Source of the DNA: Pelomyxa schiedti
Lineage: Eukaryota; Evosea; Pelobiontida; Pelomyxidae
Direction: 5' to 3'
Length of the DNA: 29,213 bases
Assembly (NCBI GenBank): GCA_020536535.1
Contig: JAHLWZ010000236.1
Coordinates: 2,356 to 31,568, forward strand
Shown one piece after another: positions 9,760 through 20,578 of this stretch. The notes under the pieces are model-generated. The model worked only from the letters and a program-made list of their open reading frames with translations, did no database searches and had not been told where the DNA came from. Within the stretch, counting starts at the first letter, position 1; every line of letters starts with the position of its first letter. The position numbers were made by a program, and so were the translations under genes.

Positions 9760-12275
9760 ATGGTGTACTTCGCCGGTGTTTGGCCGGTGTCGTGGCTGTA
9801 CTTGGCTGTGGCTATGCTGGGGCTTATTATTATGGGATCCGTGTGTGCCTCTGCGTCGAAGACACAACGACCACACATCGTGTTTGTTTTGGCCGATGAC
9901 ATGGGCTGGAATGTATGTCTTCCATTCTTTTTTGGTTTTTTTTTTTTGTTTGACAGCAGACCGGCTCTTTATTTCCTTTTTTTTTTATGGGTGATATCTG
10001 TCTTTGCAGGACATTGGGTATAACCAACAAATGAACGTGACAACGAACGTTGTGATCCAGACACCGTTTTTGGACTCACTGGCACGTGAGGGGGTCATTC
10101 TCGAGAATTATTACACTCAGCCCCTGTGCTCCCCTTCTCGAAGTGCTTTGATGACTGGTAGGCTCCCCTCTCACACCGGCATCGGTCCAATGGTACTGGA
10201 ACCCCCTTTTATATATAAATTTTGGAATGGGATTGTCATTGGGCTGCAAAATTGCTCAACACTGACCAGAAAGAGAACAGATAATAAACTTGGACAAGGG
10301 ATACGGCCTCCCACCTGGTGAGCACACTTTGGCTGAATCATTGAAGGATGCCGGGTATGCCACTCACATCGTTGGGAAGGTATTTTTTCTTTCTTCTTTC
10401 CTGAACTCTTTCTGACTTTTTTTGATTGTAGTGGCATCTTGGGTTTTGTGATGTCCGGTATTTCCCAACTGCAAGAGGTTTCGACACATGGGTAGGTTTT
10501 TCAAGCTGCTTCTTGCAGTTCTCTGAAACTTTCCAAGTTTGGCTTCAGTGGTGCCTCACAGGATTATTACACACACTATAGTTCTGATGTCAATCCTTTC
10601 ATTGTAACTTCACTGACGACAGCTTATGATCTTCACAACACGACCTCCAAAACAATGTTGTTCCTTCTTTTTATTTATCATCCTTAATAGTTTCGTTTTT
10701 TTAGGGCTTCAGATGGAAGCACTCTTGTGTGGCCATCCTCCACATACAACATGACATACGCTCCACTTCTCCACTTTTCCGAAGCGGTTCGTATCGTGAA
10801 AAATCACGCCGAGACTTCTAGAGACACACCATTGTGCGTTTGTCCCGGATCCCAAAATTTAATTGACTTACCTCCACCTATAGATTCCTTTTCCTCCCTT
10901 TGCAATCCGTGCATGCACCACTTCAAGTTCCATCGAAATACATGTCAATGTATCAATCCATGACGAGTCCGTATCTGTTCCACCAAATGTTAAGTTATGC
11001 TCCGCTGATGTCACGTTCCCCCTCCCTCCGTCACACAGAAGCCGGAAGGTTTATGCTGGAATGACCACATGCATGGATGAGGGAATCGGAAATGTGACCA
11101 ACGCACTCAAAGAAGTTGGACTCTGGAACAACACCGTGTNNNNNNNNNNNNNNNNNNNNNNNNNNNNNNNNNNNNNNNNNNNNNNNNNNNNNNNNNNNNN
11201 NNNNNNNNNNNNNNNNNNNNNNNNNNNNNNNNNNNNNNNGGAGCAAACATCTCCAAATCGCTCATTGGTTCAAAGATACACAACCTGATGCACGTGACAG
11301 ACTGGTACCCAACTGTTGTTGAGATTGCTGGTTCAAAACCTCACGAAAATCCTCTCGGTAATCCCATTCCCTTGTCACACAACCCCAACCCCCACAACAA
11401 CAACATATAATATTTCTTTCTGACCGATGTTCACAACCAGATGGAATGTCTCAGTTGGCATCCATCACTCGAGGAGTTTCATCACCCCGCACTTCAGTGA
11501 TTCTCAATCTGAGCCCGGCCAATGCAACCAAGCGTCATGGTGCCATTATTATTGGTGACTGGAAACTTATCATTGAAAGCCCGGTAATTCATCACGCATT
11601 ATTATTGTTTCTTACCCCTATTCAGCAAGTTGGAAGCTGGGCCAAGAATGGAACCACCCAGATGCCCCCGGCAGGTTGGAATGATCCACCGGCGGTGCCA
11701 CCCGCACCAAGTTCCTATCACGGGACATGGTTGTTCAACCTCAAGGACGATCCCTACGAAACCCTGAACCTCGCATCCATTGTACTTCCACTGTTCTCTT
11801 CACAACGAACTAACAACCAAAAAAACTGAACAGAACACAACAAAGTATGATGACCTCATGCGGCAGTTCTCCGAACTTCAGTCGGACCCGTCCGTGGTCC
11901 CGGACCTCAACACATTGTATCCAATGGACAACGTTTCAGACCCTTCACGCAACCCGTATGATGCGTGGCTTCCGTGGAGCGACTTGCCCAATTCTACATG
12001 CACGTGTGTTTCGTTCCTGACCGACCATCCCACAGTTACACTAACCAACAACAAAACAAAACGGCAGAGCGTGGAGTGAATATGACAGTGGCGGGATTGA
12101 TGAGTTTGTGATCAAGATGACGGTTGTTGTGGCTGTTGGGTGCATTTTGTTGTCAGCGGGCATTGTCGGTGCAGTTGCACTGTGGATCAACAGGAACCGG
12201 TTTTGGCGGATCATGGCGAGCAGCAAACCCCTTGGGGAGGGAATCGCCCTCATGTCTCCCCCAGAGCACCCTTGA
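9760..12275 (+). CDS. Membrane-anchored arylsulfatase, ARSB-type, copy A (14 exons, interrupted by assembly gap)
   Basis: Exons: 9760-9912, 10010-10192, 10281-10379, 10432-10491, 10538-10656, 10705-10833, 10884-10988, 11039-gap, exon 9 missing in the gap, gap-11357, 11441-11583, 11626-11781, 11834-12003, 12068-12275. Exon lengths and phases match copy B. The N-terminal signal peptide is followed by the metal-binding LADDMGWN, then the formylglycine motif CSPSR (Cys about 91) in [19 protein letters not shown], and [12 protein letters not shown]. These are hallmarks of type I sulfatases of the N-acetylgalactosamine-4-sulfatase (ARSB/I/J) branch, which hydrolyse sulfate esters. The C-terminus has a transmembrane helix and a short basic tail ending PPEHP. 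The first frame from the upstream TTG is ignored; ATG 9760 is chosen. The sequence shows no break other than the gap. Confidence 0.9.
11140..11239. other. Assembly gap of 100 N
   Basis: Exactly 100 N within sulfatase A, a conventional placeholder length. The last base before it maps to 17552 and the first after it to 17771 of copy B, so by analogy about 218 nt are missing: the end of exon 8, all of exon 9 and the first bases of exon 10, including the DNGG metal-binding motif. Confidence 0.97.
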
Positions 12276-12377
12276 TCATTTCATGGGTGACCTTTAGGCT
12301 AGGTTACCAACAACTTTTTATTCAAATCACGCACCATACTTCTTGTAGTTGGGGAATGGATCGCTTTGGCACTGACT

Positions 12378-14795
12378 TCACAGAAAATTAGTAGGGTAGT
12401 TTTTTTCCGCTTTCCAGAGTTGAAATTCGGAGGATGATGCTGAAAAGTAACACTTTGAGAGGTTGTTCAAGAGTTCTGTGTCACTGTTTGCTTCCACATG
12501 ATACCTCTTGAGTGTGCACTCTGCAATACACATCAAGTTGTTCGCCAGACGCCACATCATTCTCCAAGCAGTGTCACCATCCAGTTCTGGGAACTTGTTG
12601 AGAATCATCCTCCACGTTGAAACGTGAAGGATAAGATGTGAATCGCCCGCCATCTGTTTCGCAAACATATGCACAACCTTGTGTGGGAGTTAGTGCTTCG
12701 AGTCATGCCACTGTTTGTTTAGAACACACGTCATCCAAGCAAATTCCAAAAGAGTCAATGAGCCATTCTGCACAGCCCTTCTTGTTTGAAAGAATCAACT
12801 TATAAAGCACAACATTGTGGTTCGCCTTGATGTGACTCGATGTGAGGTGGTATGTCTCCACAAGCCACCTCACTGCATCAGAGCACAAGTACGCAAAACC
12901 GTCCGAACTCAGTGCCTGTGCAACATCCTCAACAGAGAAAGAAAACAGAGAGGTGAGCTCTTTCACAGCAATCAGGCTCCACTGTGCAACACACCCCAGC
13001 AACTTCGCCAAGAGGCTTCTTCTTCCTGGTTTGTTGGTGGAACTTGCACAGACGGATGATTCGATGTGAAAATACTTGATGACGTAGAGGATGAGTTTTG
13101 GGCGCTTGGCTGTTGCTGCTTGATCAAGCACTTTCCAGGCAGAGTCGTTGTCAAGCTGAAAAGCAGCAGTCAGTCGACCAACAAACCACTCAATTCCATC
13201 CACATTATCCTCACCTATGCTGTGCGTCCTTTTGAATAGTTTGCCAAATGCCTTTGCCACTCCACTTGAAACCTGAGAGTTGATCATGCTCATCACTGAA
13301 TAAGTTTCCTCCAACCAGTTGGCGATTCTGATGTTGTTGTTGGAGAGTGCCGAGAGAAGCCCCCGTTTCAGGTGTTCTGGAGAGAGTGCAACCTTGGATG
13401 ATGCCCACTTGGTGAGTTCCAGGTGTCCGCCCTTATTGCGGCACGATTCAATGAAATCCTGTGTTGTTGGTGTGGCCTTCCACTCAGAAACAAACCATTC
13501 TGCAAACTGGACATCCCGCCCCTCGTGGCAGAAATATGTAAGGTTAGAATATTTCCGTGCCTCTGGGAAATTTGTGGCAGCCCAGTTCCAGATTTCAGGG
13601 TTCTCAATGCGAGTAATGTTGAGGAAGCTAAGGGGTGAATACAAACTGAGGTGGTTTTTCATCCATTGGCAGAGCTCCAAAGTGCTACCTTTGTTCCAAA
13701 CTACATGGTTAAAAAGAAATTTGACTGATGAGGAGTCCTTCATTTGAAATGATAACTGCTCCAATAACCATTTGGTCAAGTGTGGAGCTTTCCCAGAAGC
13801 GCATGCCATAGCAAGGCCCAGGGCAACCTTTGAGAAATCGCTTCGATGCAACTTTTGTTCCAGTCCCACGAAATTGGCCAGAATCCAATTGACAACATCG
13901 AGGTGACCTGCACTGAGGGCAGCACGGAGGGGCATAAACATCTGCCAAGACTCTTTGATACCAAATGCACCTGTGACCCACTGCAGCATCTCCAGGTGCC
14001 CTGATGAACATATATCAGAAACGAGATTGAACTCACCGAAGTGCCCGGCCCTTGCATCCTGCATGTGTTCACTGTCTGGCCTCTTGTCCCACACAAGTCC
14101 AGTGGAATCAATGCTGACACCCACACCAGATCCGCTTTCGAAGAAAGACTTCGCGGCGGACAAGTGGCCGCCAATGCACAGACCAAACATCACTGCCATT
14201 GACTCCTTTGGCTTTCTGTTCTTCTTCAGTGACCCCCTGCCAATAGTCATGAAAGAATTAATTCTTGATTATTCATTTACTTTATTTAAAATTTATTCCT
14301 AATAGCCATATATGTCTATCACATGGATTTATTCCCCCCCACAGCTCCTGTTTCTCCCCAAAAACAAACCAACCAAACAAAACGCAAAGCACTCACACTA
14401 GTCAAATCATACCCCGTTGCCCTGCCGTCGATATTCCTCACCAGCCACGACACGCACCTCGACCGCGGGTCCCCCGTCACGCCCGCCGCCGTCGTCAGCG
14501 CGTAGTACCGCCCGCTGTGGGCCACCCCTGCGCACCCCGGCCCCGGGTACGAGTGGTACCACGGCCGCGACGCCACGCCCACCGCCAGCTTGCACGCGAG
14601 CCCCGCCAGCGGCCACACCCCCTCCCCCGCCCTCACCAGATCCCTGCACGTCTCGGCGCGGTCTGCAGGCACCGCGCTGTCGGGTGCGCAGGGGGGCACG
14701 AGGTGGGGCACCACGACGTGCTGCCACACAACACCGGCCACGTGGACGGCCCAGTCGAGGCGTCCCTGTCGCTGTTGGAGAGCGTCGGCGGTCAT
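12378..14795 (-). CDS. Ankyrin-like solenoid protein ANK-3 (3 exons, ~729 aa)
   Basis: Exons on the minus strand: 14795-14413, 14236-12730, 12677-12378; introns 176 nt (GTATGA..CAG, phase 2) and 52 nt (GTGTGT..AAG with ACTAAC branch, phase 0). Domain order is as in ANK-2: GC-rich N-terminal WAVHV..VVWQHVVVPHLV domain, then FGLCIGGHLSAAKSFFE and repeats such as HLDVVNWIL, LELCQWM, IRIANWLEETYSVM, GIEWFVGRL, AVRWLVETYHL, then STWRMILNKFPELD in exon 3. It shares a 107-bp stretch identical to ANK-2 (12938-13044 against 6057-6163) although other parts differ strongly. It is convergent with sulfatase A (102 bp apart) and head-to-head with BETA-3. Function unknown. Confidence 0.83.
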
Positions 14796-14854
14796 TTTTT
14801 TTTTTTGTTTTAAAAAGGGAAGTTGATTCGATTACCGTAAAGGATCGGTACGTG
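14796..14854. promoter_or_regulatory. 59-bp divergent promoter region, ANK-3 / BETA-3
   Basis: The two ATGs face away from each other with 59 bp between them. The spacer begins with a 13-nt T run and contains TTTTAAAAAG, a possible weak TATA-like element. A shared core promoter is inferred from spacing only; part of it may extend into coding sequence. Confidence 0.45.
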
Positions 14855-16078
14855 ATGAGGCGGCAACGGGAGGGTGTTGGAGTAGATTGGAAGCCCACTG
14901 TGCGTGTTCGCGAACAGATGTTGGCGTTGGCGAGTGCGACCAACGCACGGTGCGGCCGAAGCAGCGCTGCGAGGACCCTCGGCCAGCACTCACAGCTGCT
15001 AAGGGAATTGTGGGAGGTGGCTGTTGCCCGGCCTGGCGGCCGCACGTGGTTCAGTCTGCTCGTCACCAATATTCCCAGGACCAGGTCGACTTCTGTTTTG
15101 ATCTCGGTCTGCCCGTTGCTGTCTGGTGTTTATGACGTCAAGACGCTGTCGTGGGACAACGACGCCACGCCACAAACAAAATTGTGGGTGAGCCCCAGCC
15201 ACCACTTGATTCCTGCAGTTCACGAATCTCCCTTTTTGCGATATTTCATCGAGGAAGCAGGGAGTGGGGTCAGGAGGCAAATTGCATCCCATAACCTCAA
15301 TTTCAGGTTGGGGAGCAGATTTGGCTACAATGGAAAGTGGTGGGTGTGGTATGCAACCAATGAGGATCCAACAGCGTTGGTGATCAGGCCTATTCTGGAC
15401 CCTGACGATTCCAGAGTAACTATTATTTCTGGTTTTCACTCAAGAACGGCACAGCGATCCGATGTTGTTGATCTCGTTTTCAACCAGTCACTGCCTGATG
15501 AGATTCTTGTTGTCACACGAGCTGGCATCAATATGGATATACTGTCCTTCCATGTCATAGATGTGGCCAAGACACATCAAATGCACTGCATCACTTCACT
15601 GTTCTCGGCTATGGATATCCAGTGCACCGGGTACATGCAGGCATTGTTGATGAGAAAGCGAAATGGGGATGTTTCCATTGTTGTTGGGTGTTATGACAGC
15701 AGCAAAAGAATCGTACATATGTATGAACCAAGCCTCAGTGGTGTGAAAGAATTGAGAACTGGAAAGGTGACACCACACAGTAGCCTGTTAACTCTGTCAC
15801 AGCTTTCCAGCTCACTTTTCTGCATTAGCTCTATGAATCCCTTTGAGTATGAAATATGGGACTGCAACTGTGCAACACATGCATTGTGGGTTGGGGGGTC
15901 TGGGTCTGGTTGGTGGAACGATTTTCTTGCCTTGTCTGGCTACATTTTCCATGTCAACAAGAAGAAAATTATGATGGTTGAACCGCTCTCTGGTGACATC
16001 ATTCTCCAGCTCACACTCAACAACAACAAGAAGCTCATGAAAATTGGAACCATACAGACACTGCTTTCGTTTTCTTGA
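14855..16078 (+). CDS. Beta-family protein BETA-3, unknown function (407 aa)
   Basis: Single exon from ATG 14855 (MRRQREGVGVDWKP) to TGA 16076-16078. The region upstream is open in this frame only because it is the antisense of GC-rich ANK-3 exon 1. Motifs: TNARCGRSSAARTLG near residue 30, WFSLLVTN, NGKWWVWY, ALVIRPILDPDDSRV, SLPDEILVV, HQMHCITSL, LLMRKRNGDV, LSQLSSSLFC, YEIWDCNCATH, and a C-terminal VNKKKIMMVEPLSG repeat-like segment. It is clearly paralogous to BETA-2 and more distantly to BETA-1 and the 471-aa protein at 26619. No signal peptide or transmembrane segment; probably cytosolic. Sulfatase B follows on the same strand after 104 bp. Function unknown. Confidence 0.8.
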   Translation: MRRQREGVGVDWKPTVRVREQMLALASATNARCGRSSAARTLGQHSQLLRELWEVAVARPGGRTWFSLLVTNIPRTRSTSVLISVCPLLSGVYDVKTLSWDNDATPQTKLWVSPSHHLIPAVHESPFLRYFIEEAGSGVRRQIASHNLNFRLGSRFGYNGKWWVWYATNEDPTALVIRPILDPDDSRVTIISGFHSRTAQRSDVVDLVFNQSLPDEILVVTRAGINMDILSFHVIDVAKTHQMHCITSLFSAMDIQCTGYMQALLMRKRNGDVSIVVGCYDSSKRIVHMYEPSLSGVKELRTGKVTPHSSLLTLSQLSSSLFCISSMNPFEYEIWDCNCATHALWVGGSGSGWWNDFLALSGYIFHVNKKKIMMVEPLSGDIILQLTLNNNKKLMKIGTIQTLLSFS

Positions 16079-16182
16079 TTGTGTGTATGATATTTTTGTG
16101 ACACATGGTCCCACAAAAACCAGTTAGCTGAAGTAACCATCGTGCGATCTCTGTACCATTTTCCGTTGTTGGTCCAATTTAT

Positions 16183-18896
16183 ATGTCCTCTGTCAGGGTT
16201 GGTTCTGTTGCTGCGCTCCGGGCGACAGCGAGGCTGGTGTACCTCGCCGTTGTTGCCATCGCACTGCTTATTATGGGATCCGAGTGTGCATCGTCGACCT
16301 CTGCGTCGAAGACACAACGACCACACATCGTGTTTGTTTTGGCCGATGACGTGGGCTGGAATGTATGTTTAGTTGTGTCGCTCGTTGCGCGCCTTTGTTG
16401 TTGTTGTCGTTCTTTTTGAACAAATGTGTTGCAGGACATTGGGTACAACCAGGAAATGAACGTGACAACGAACTTTGTGATTCAGACACCGTTTTTGGAC
16501 TCACTGGCACGCGAGGGGGTCATTCTCGAGAATTATTACACTCAGCCCCTGTGTTCCCCTTCTCGAAGTGCTTTGATGACTGGAAGGCTCCCTTTTCACA
16601 CTGGCATCGGTCCAATGGTTGTATAAATATCTTGGGCCAGGAATATACCGGCCGCAAAATTGCTCAACACTGACCAGAAAGAGAACAGATAATAAACTTG
16701 GACAAGGGATACGGCCTCCCACCTGGTGAGCACACTTTGGCTGAATCACTGAAGGATGCCGGGTATGCCACTCACATCGTTGGGAAGGTATTTATTTTTT
16801 TCTTTCCGGAAATGAACCCTCACACTTTTTTTGATTGTAGTGGCATCTTGGGTTTTGTGACACTCGGTATTTGCCAACTGCAAGAGGTTTCGACACATGG
16901 GTAAGTCTTTCGCGCTTTATAATTACTCTGAAATACTATGAAGTTTGGCTACAGTGGTTGCCAACAGGATTATTACACGCACTATAGTTCTGATGTTAAT
17001 CCTTTCATTCCAACGTCGCTGACGGTGGGATATGATCTTCACAACACGACCTCCGAAACAATGTTGTTCCTTCTTTTTATCTGTCATCCCATGTACTTAA
17101 TACTTTCCTTTTTTTTAGGGCTTCAGATGGAAGCACTCTTGTGTGGCCATCCTCCACATATAACATGACATACGCTCCACTTCTCCACTTTTCCGAAGCG
17201 GTTCGTATCGTGAAGACCCATGCCGAAACTTCGAAAAACACACCATTGTGTGTTTGTTCCTGATCCCAAAAATTTGAATTGACCTCCGCGCCAACAGATT
17301 CCTTTTCCTCCCTTTGCAATCCGTGCATGCACCACTTCAAGTTCCATCGAAATACATGTCACTGTATCAATCCATGACGAGTCCGTATCTGTTCCACCAA
17401 ATGTTAAGTTATGCTCCACTGATGTCGCCATCCCCTCCCTCCGTCACACAGAAGCCGGAAGGTTTATGCTGGAATGACCACATGCATGGATGAGGGAATC
17501 GGAAATGTGACCAACGCACTCAAAGAAGTTGGACTCTGGAACAACACCGTGTTCATTTTTGCCAGGTTTGTTCCCTGTTCTTATTTTTTTGAACGCCAAC
17601 AACAATTTTCAGTGACAATGGTGGCGCTCCCTGGGCCGGTGGCAACAATTATCCACTTCGAGGTTTCAAGAACTCCAACTGGGAAGGAGGTGTCAGAGTG
17701 CCTGCTTTTATTTCCGGTTCTTACCAAGAGAAGTTGTTTTTTTTTGTTTTTTAACTCGCACACAGGTGGAGGAGCAAACATCTCCAAATCGCTCATTGGT
17801 TCAAAGATACACAACCTGATGCACGTGACAGACTGGTACCCAACTGTTGTTGAGATTGCTGGTTCAAAACCTCACGAAAATCCTCTCGGTAGTCCCATTC
17901 ACTTTTCACAAAGCACACAACCCCAACCCCCACAACAGCGACATATATTATTTCTTTCTGACCGATGTTTACAACCAGATGGAATGTCTCAGTTGGCATC
18001 CATCACTCGAGGCGCTCCTTCCCCTCGTACTTCAGTGATTATCAATCTGAGCCCAGCGAACGCAACCCAGTATTACGGTGCCATTATTGTTGGTGACTGG
18101 AAACTTATCATTGAAAGCTCTGTAATTCCTCTCAATCCTACAATAATATCTTTCTGACTCCTTATTCAGTACTTTGGAAGCTGGGCTCAGAACGGAACAA
18201 TCCAGAGACCCCCAGCAAGCTGGAATGATCCCCCAACTGTACCGCCTCCACCGGGTTCTTATCACGGGACATGGTTGTTCAACATCAAGGACGATCCCTA
18301 TGAAACCCTGAACCTCGCATCCATTGTACTTTCACTGTTCTCTTCACAACGAACTCACAACCAAAAAAACTGAACAGAACACAACAAAGTATGATGACCT
18401 CATGCGGCAGTTCTCCGAACTTCAATCGGACCCCTCGGTGGTCCCGGACCTCAACACATTGTATCCAACGGACAACGTTTCAAACCCGGCAGGCAACCCG
18501 TATGATGCGTGGCTTCCGTGGAGCGATTTGCCCAATTCTACATGCACGTACGTTGGCAACAACAACATATTATAAATGAATCACGGAATTCCTTCCACTC
18601 GTTCACACATTCGGCACACTTCACACACCGGCACAACAACACTAACACACACTCACCCAAGTACCTAACACACAACAAAACAAAACGGCAGAGCGTGGAG
18701 TGAATATGACAGTGGCGGGATTGATGAGTTTGTGATCAAGATGACGGTTGTTGTGGCTGTTGGGTGCATTTTGTTGTCAGCGGGCATTGCCGGCGCAATT
18801 GCGCTGTGGATCAACAGGAACCGCTTCCGGAGAATCATGTCGACCAACAAGCCTGGTGAGGGAATTGCACTCATGTCTCCCCCTGAGCACCCTTGA
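16183..18896 (+). CDS. Membrane-anchored arylsulfatase, ARSB-type, copy B (14 exons, ~629 aa)
   Basis: Exons: 16183-16362, 16435-16617, 16689-16787, 16841-16900, 16944-17062, 17119-17247, 17298-17402, 17452-17565, 17613-17716, 17766-17888, 17979-18121, 18170-18325, 18378-18547, 18692-18896; all phases agree and sum to 630 codons. Signal peptide at about 15-37; LADDVGWN (metal ligands) at the exon 1/2 boundary; CSPSR with Cys100 for formylglycine; [75 protein letters not shown]. All catalytic motifs of the ARSB/I/J branch are intact. Residues about 580-602 form a transmembrane helix followed by a roughly 27-residue basic tail, so the enzyme is a type I membrane protein with the catalytic domain outside the cytosol. 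Likely acts on sulfated polysaccharide in endolysosomes or at the surface (inference). Confidence 0.93.
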
Positions 18897-19071
18897 AATG
18901 ATCACCACTGGAGAGACTCGATCGTGGGAATCATTATGGCAGTAACCTTCAATGAAAACCCGATGAAGTATCGTCGGGAAGCCCGTTACAACCACGGTGG
19001 TTTTCTAAGAGAGGAAATGAGGGGAAAAAAAAGTCATCACCTTCAAGAAACGAAAACAAGAAACAAACGAA

Positions 19072-20322
19072 ATGGCATCAGATCGACGGATTGACTTCAG
19101 TGACATTGACACTGGGCTGCTCAGGTTTTGCCTGCAACACGGGAGGGTCGATGGACCCACAGTAATCCCTGACAGGGACCCTAATGTTTGTTTGTCGCCC
19201 CACAATTCACTCCCACCACGCTGACCTGTTGTTCCCTGCTCCCTATTAATCTCTGTCATCACCAAGTTGAGTTTTTTTTTTTTTTTTTCGTTATTTTATA
19301 TTTTATAAAAGGTACAAACAAAAAATAACATTTAATTTATAAAGGATTACCGCTGGTTGAGGGAGGCATTTGATTCCTTGGAGGGGGATGTGCAACACAT
19401 GATAAAGGACGTGTGCACTGTGCAGTCATTTTTATCTGGTTCAACTGTAAATATGAGTGAGGTGGAGGAAGCTCTGTCATCCATACAATACTATGTAGAA
19501 GATGTTGACAACGCGAATGGTACGCACTGCTTCAATACTCAAAAGGCTATGTCTGATACTTTTTTGGCTAGACCTAGAGAAAATTAATGGAATACCACCG
19601 GTTGTTGCTGTCACAACACATGCGAATGTATCTCCTGCCGCGCGGTCGAATGCTCTCTGGGTTCTTGCTACTGTTGCTGGGAATAACCCAAAAGGTCAAT
19701 CCTCGCTTCTCGGACATGGGGCATTGGATGCTACTGTGACCTTACTGAACAATCCGGATATACCAGTTCGCATGAAAGCGTTGAGTGCAGTTTCCGGTAC
19801 AGAGCTTCTTTGTCCCTACACTATTCTTAACTTCTTTTCCAGCCATTGTCAGAGATAATCTTATTGGTGCCACCCGGTTGTTATCGATGGACCCACATCT
19901 GGCGACCTTGACAACACTCGTGTCAGATCCAGATAGCGGAGTTCAAATGAGAGCACTACTTGTATTGAAACATATTCTAAGACTAGTACCAACACTGACG
20001 GTACGGCTGCAATACATTCTGTTTAACTAAATTCTACTTAGGAATCAGTTGGAACAATCGAATTTATACATAAAATTTCGCAGTGCCTTGCTATCATAAA
20101 TCCCGATGTAAGAGACAGAGCGTGTGAGCTGCTACTTTCAATGGAACCCATTCTGAGAAGATTGCCCAGGAATGAAAAAACATCACTCAATAACGAGGTT
20201 GCATCCTACAAACAATCATTCCGCACTAACAACCGCGACAGATAACCAAGGCCCTGGCCAGAATGTCACCTGATGAGGACAAAGCACAACTTAATCAGCT
20301 GCAGGCACTTGTTATGCATTGA
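19072..20322 (+). CDS. Fes1/HspBP1-like Hsp70 nucleotide-exchange factor (6 exons, ~300 aa)
   Basis: Exons: 19072-19185, 19345-19519, 19578-19796, 19843-20000, 20042-20197, 20242-20322; phases agree and sum to 301 codons. The N-terminus has LLRFCLQHG, then RWLREAFDSL, then YYVEDVDNAN leading into armadillo-type helices (ARSNALWVLATVAGNN, LGHGALDATVTLL, VRMKALSAVS, VQMRALLVLKHI), and a short C-terminal helix. This order matches Fes1 and HspBP1, cytosolic armadillo proteins that bind the Hsp70 ATPase domain and speed ADP release. About 300 residues is the usual length. The first intron (159 nt) holds long T runs, and the first exon boundary is the least certain. No second copy is present, so this gene lies outside the duplicated block. 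Confidence 0.8.
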
Positions 20323-20578
20323 TCCCACTACTGTGACTATGTACATACATATTAATTAACCAAACAAAAAGTGATTTTGCCTTAGTGCCAGCTATTTTCT
20401 ATCCCAAATTCCTTTTGACAACACAGCGGTGCGTACGCCTCTCGAATTCCCCCCATTTTTTCTGGAGAGATCTCCAGAAGCACAGATCTTCTTCCGTACT
20501 GAGGAAGCTTTCGCCCCATCACACAGAAGCATAACCAGAAAAAAAAACCAACAAGTTACACGAGGGTCGGGGAGGTTG

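Larger units (their letters stand above)
5473..18896. repeat. Tandem duplication of an ankyrin-beta-sulfatase block
   Basis: Block 1 spans 5473-12275 and block 2 spans 12378-18896, in the same orientation and gene order: ankyrin gene (minus), beta-family gene (plus), sulfatase gene (plus). Corresponding sites are offset by about 6.4-6.9 kb. Exon structures are identical in number and phase in both ankyrin genes and in both sulfatases. Identity is patchy: some introns are almost identical while others cannot be aligned by eye. Block 1 has an extra U2 gene and a microsatellite. Confidence 0.93.

Noticed and set aside
18951-18985. Hairpin CCCGA..TCGGG after sulfatase B as a small RNA
   Set aside because: Only a 5-bp stem; neither strand matches U1, U4, U5, U6 or tRNA signatures. 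Probably 3' flanking sequence.
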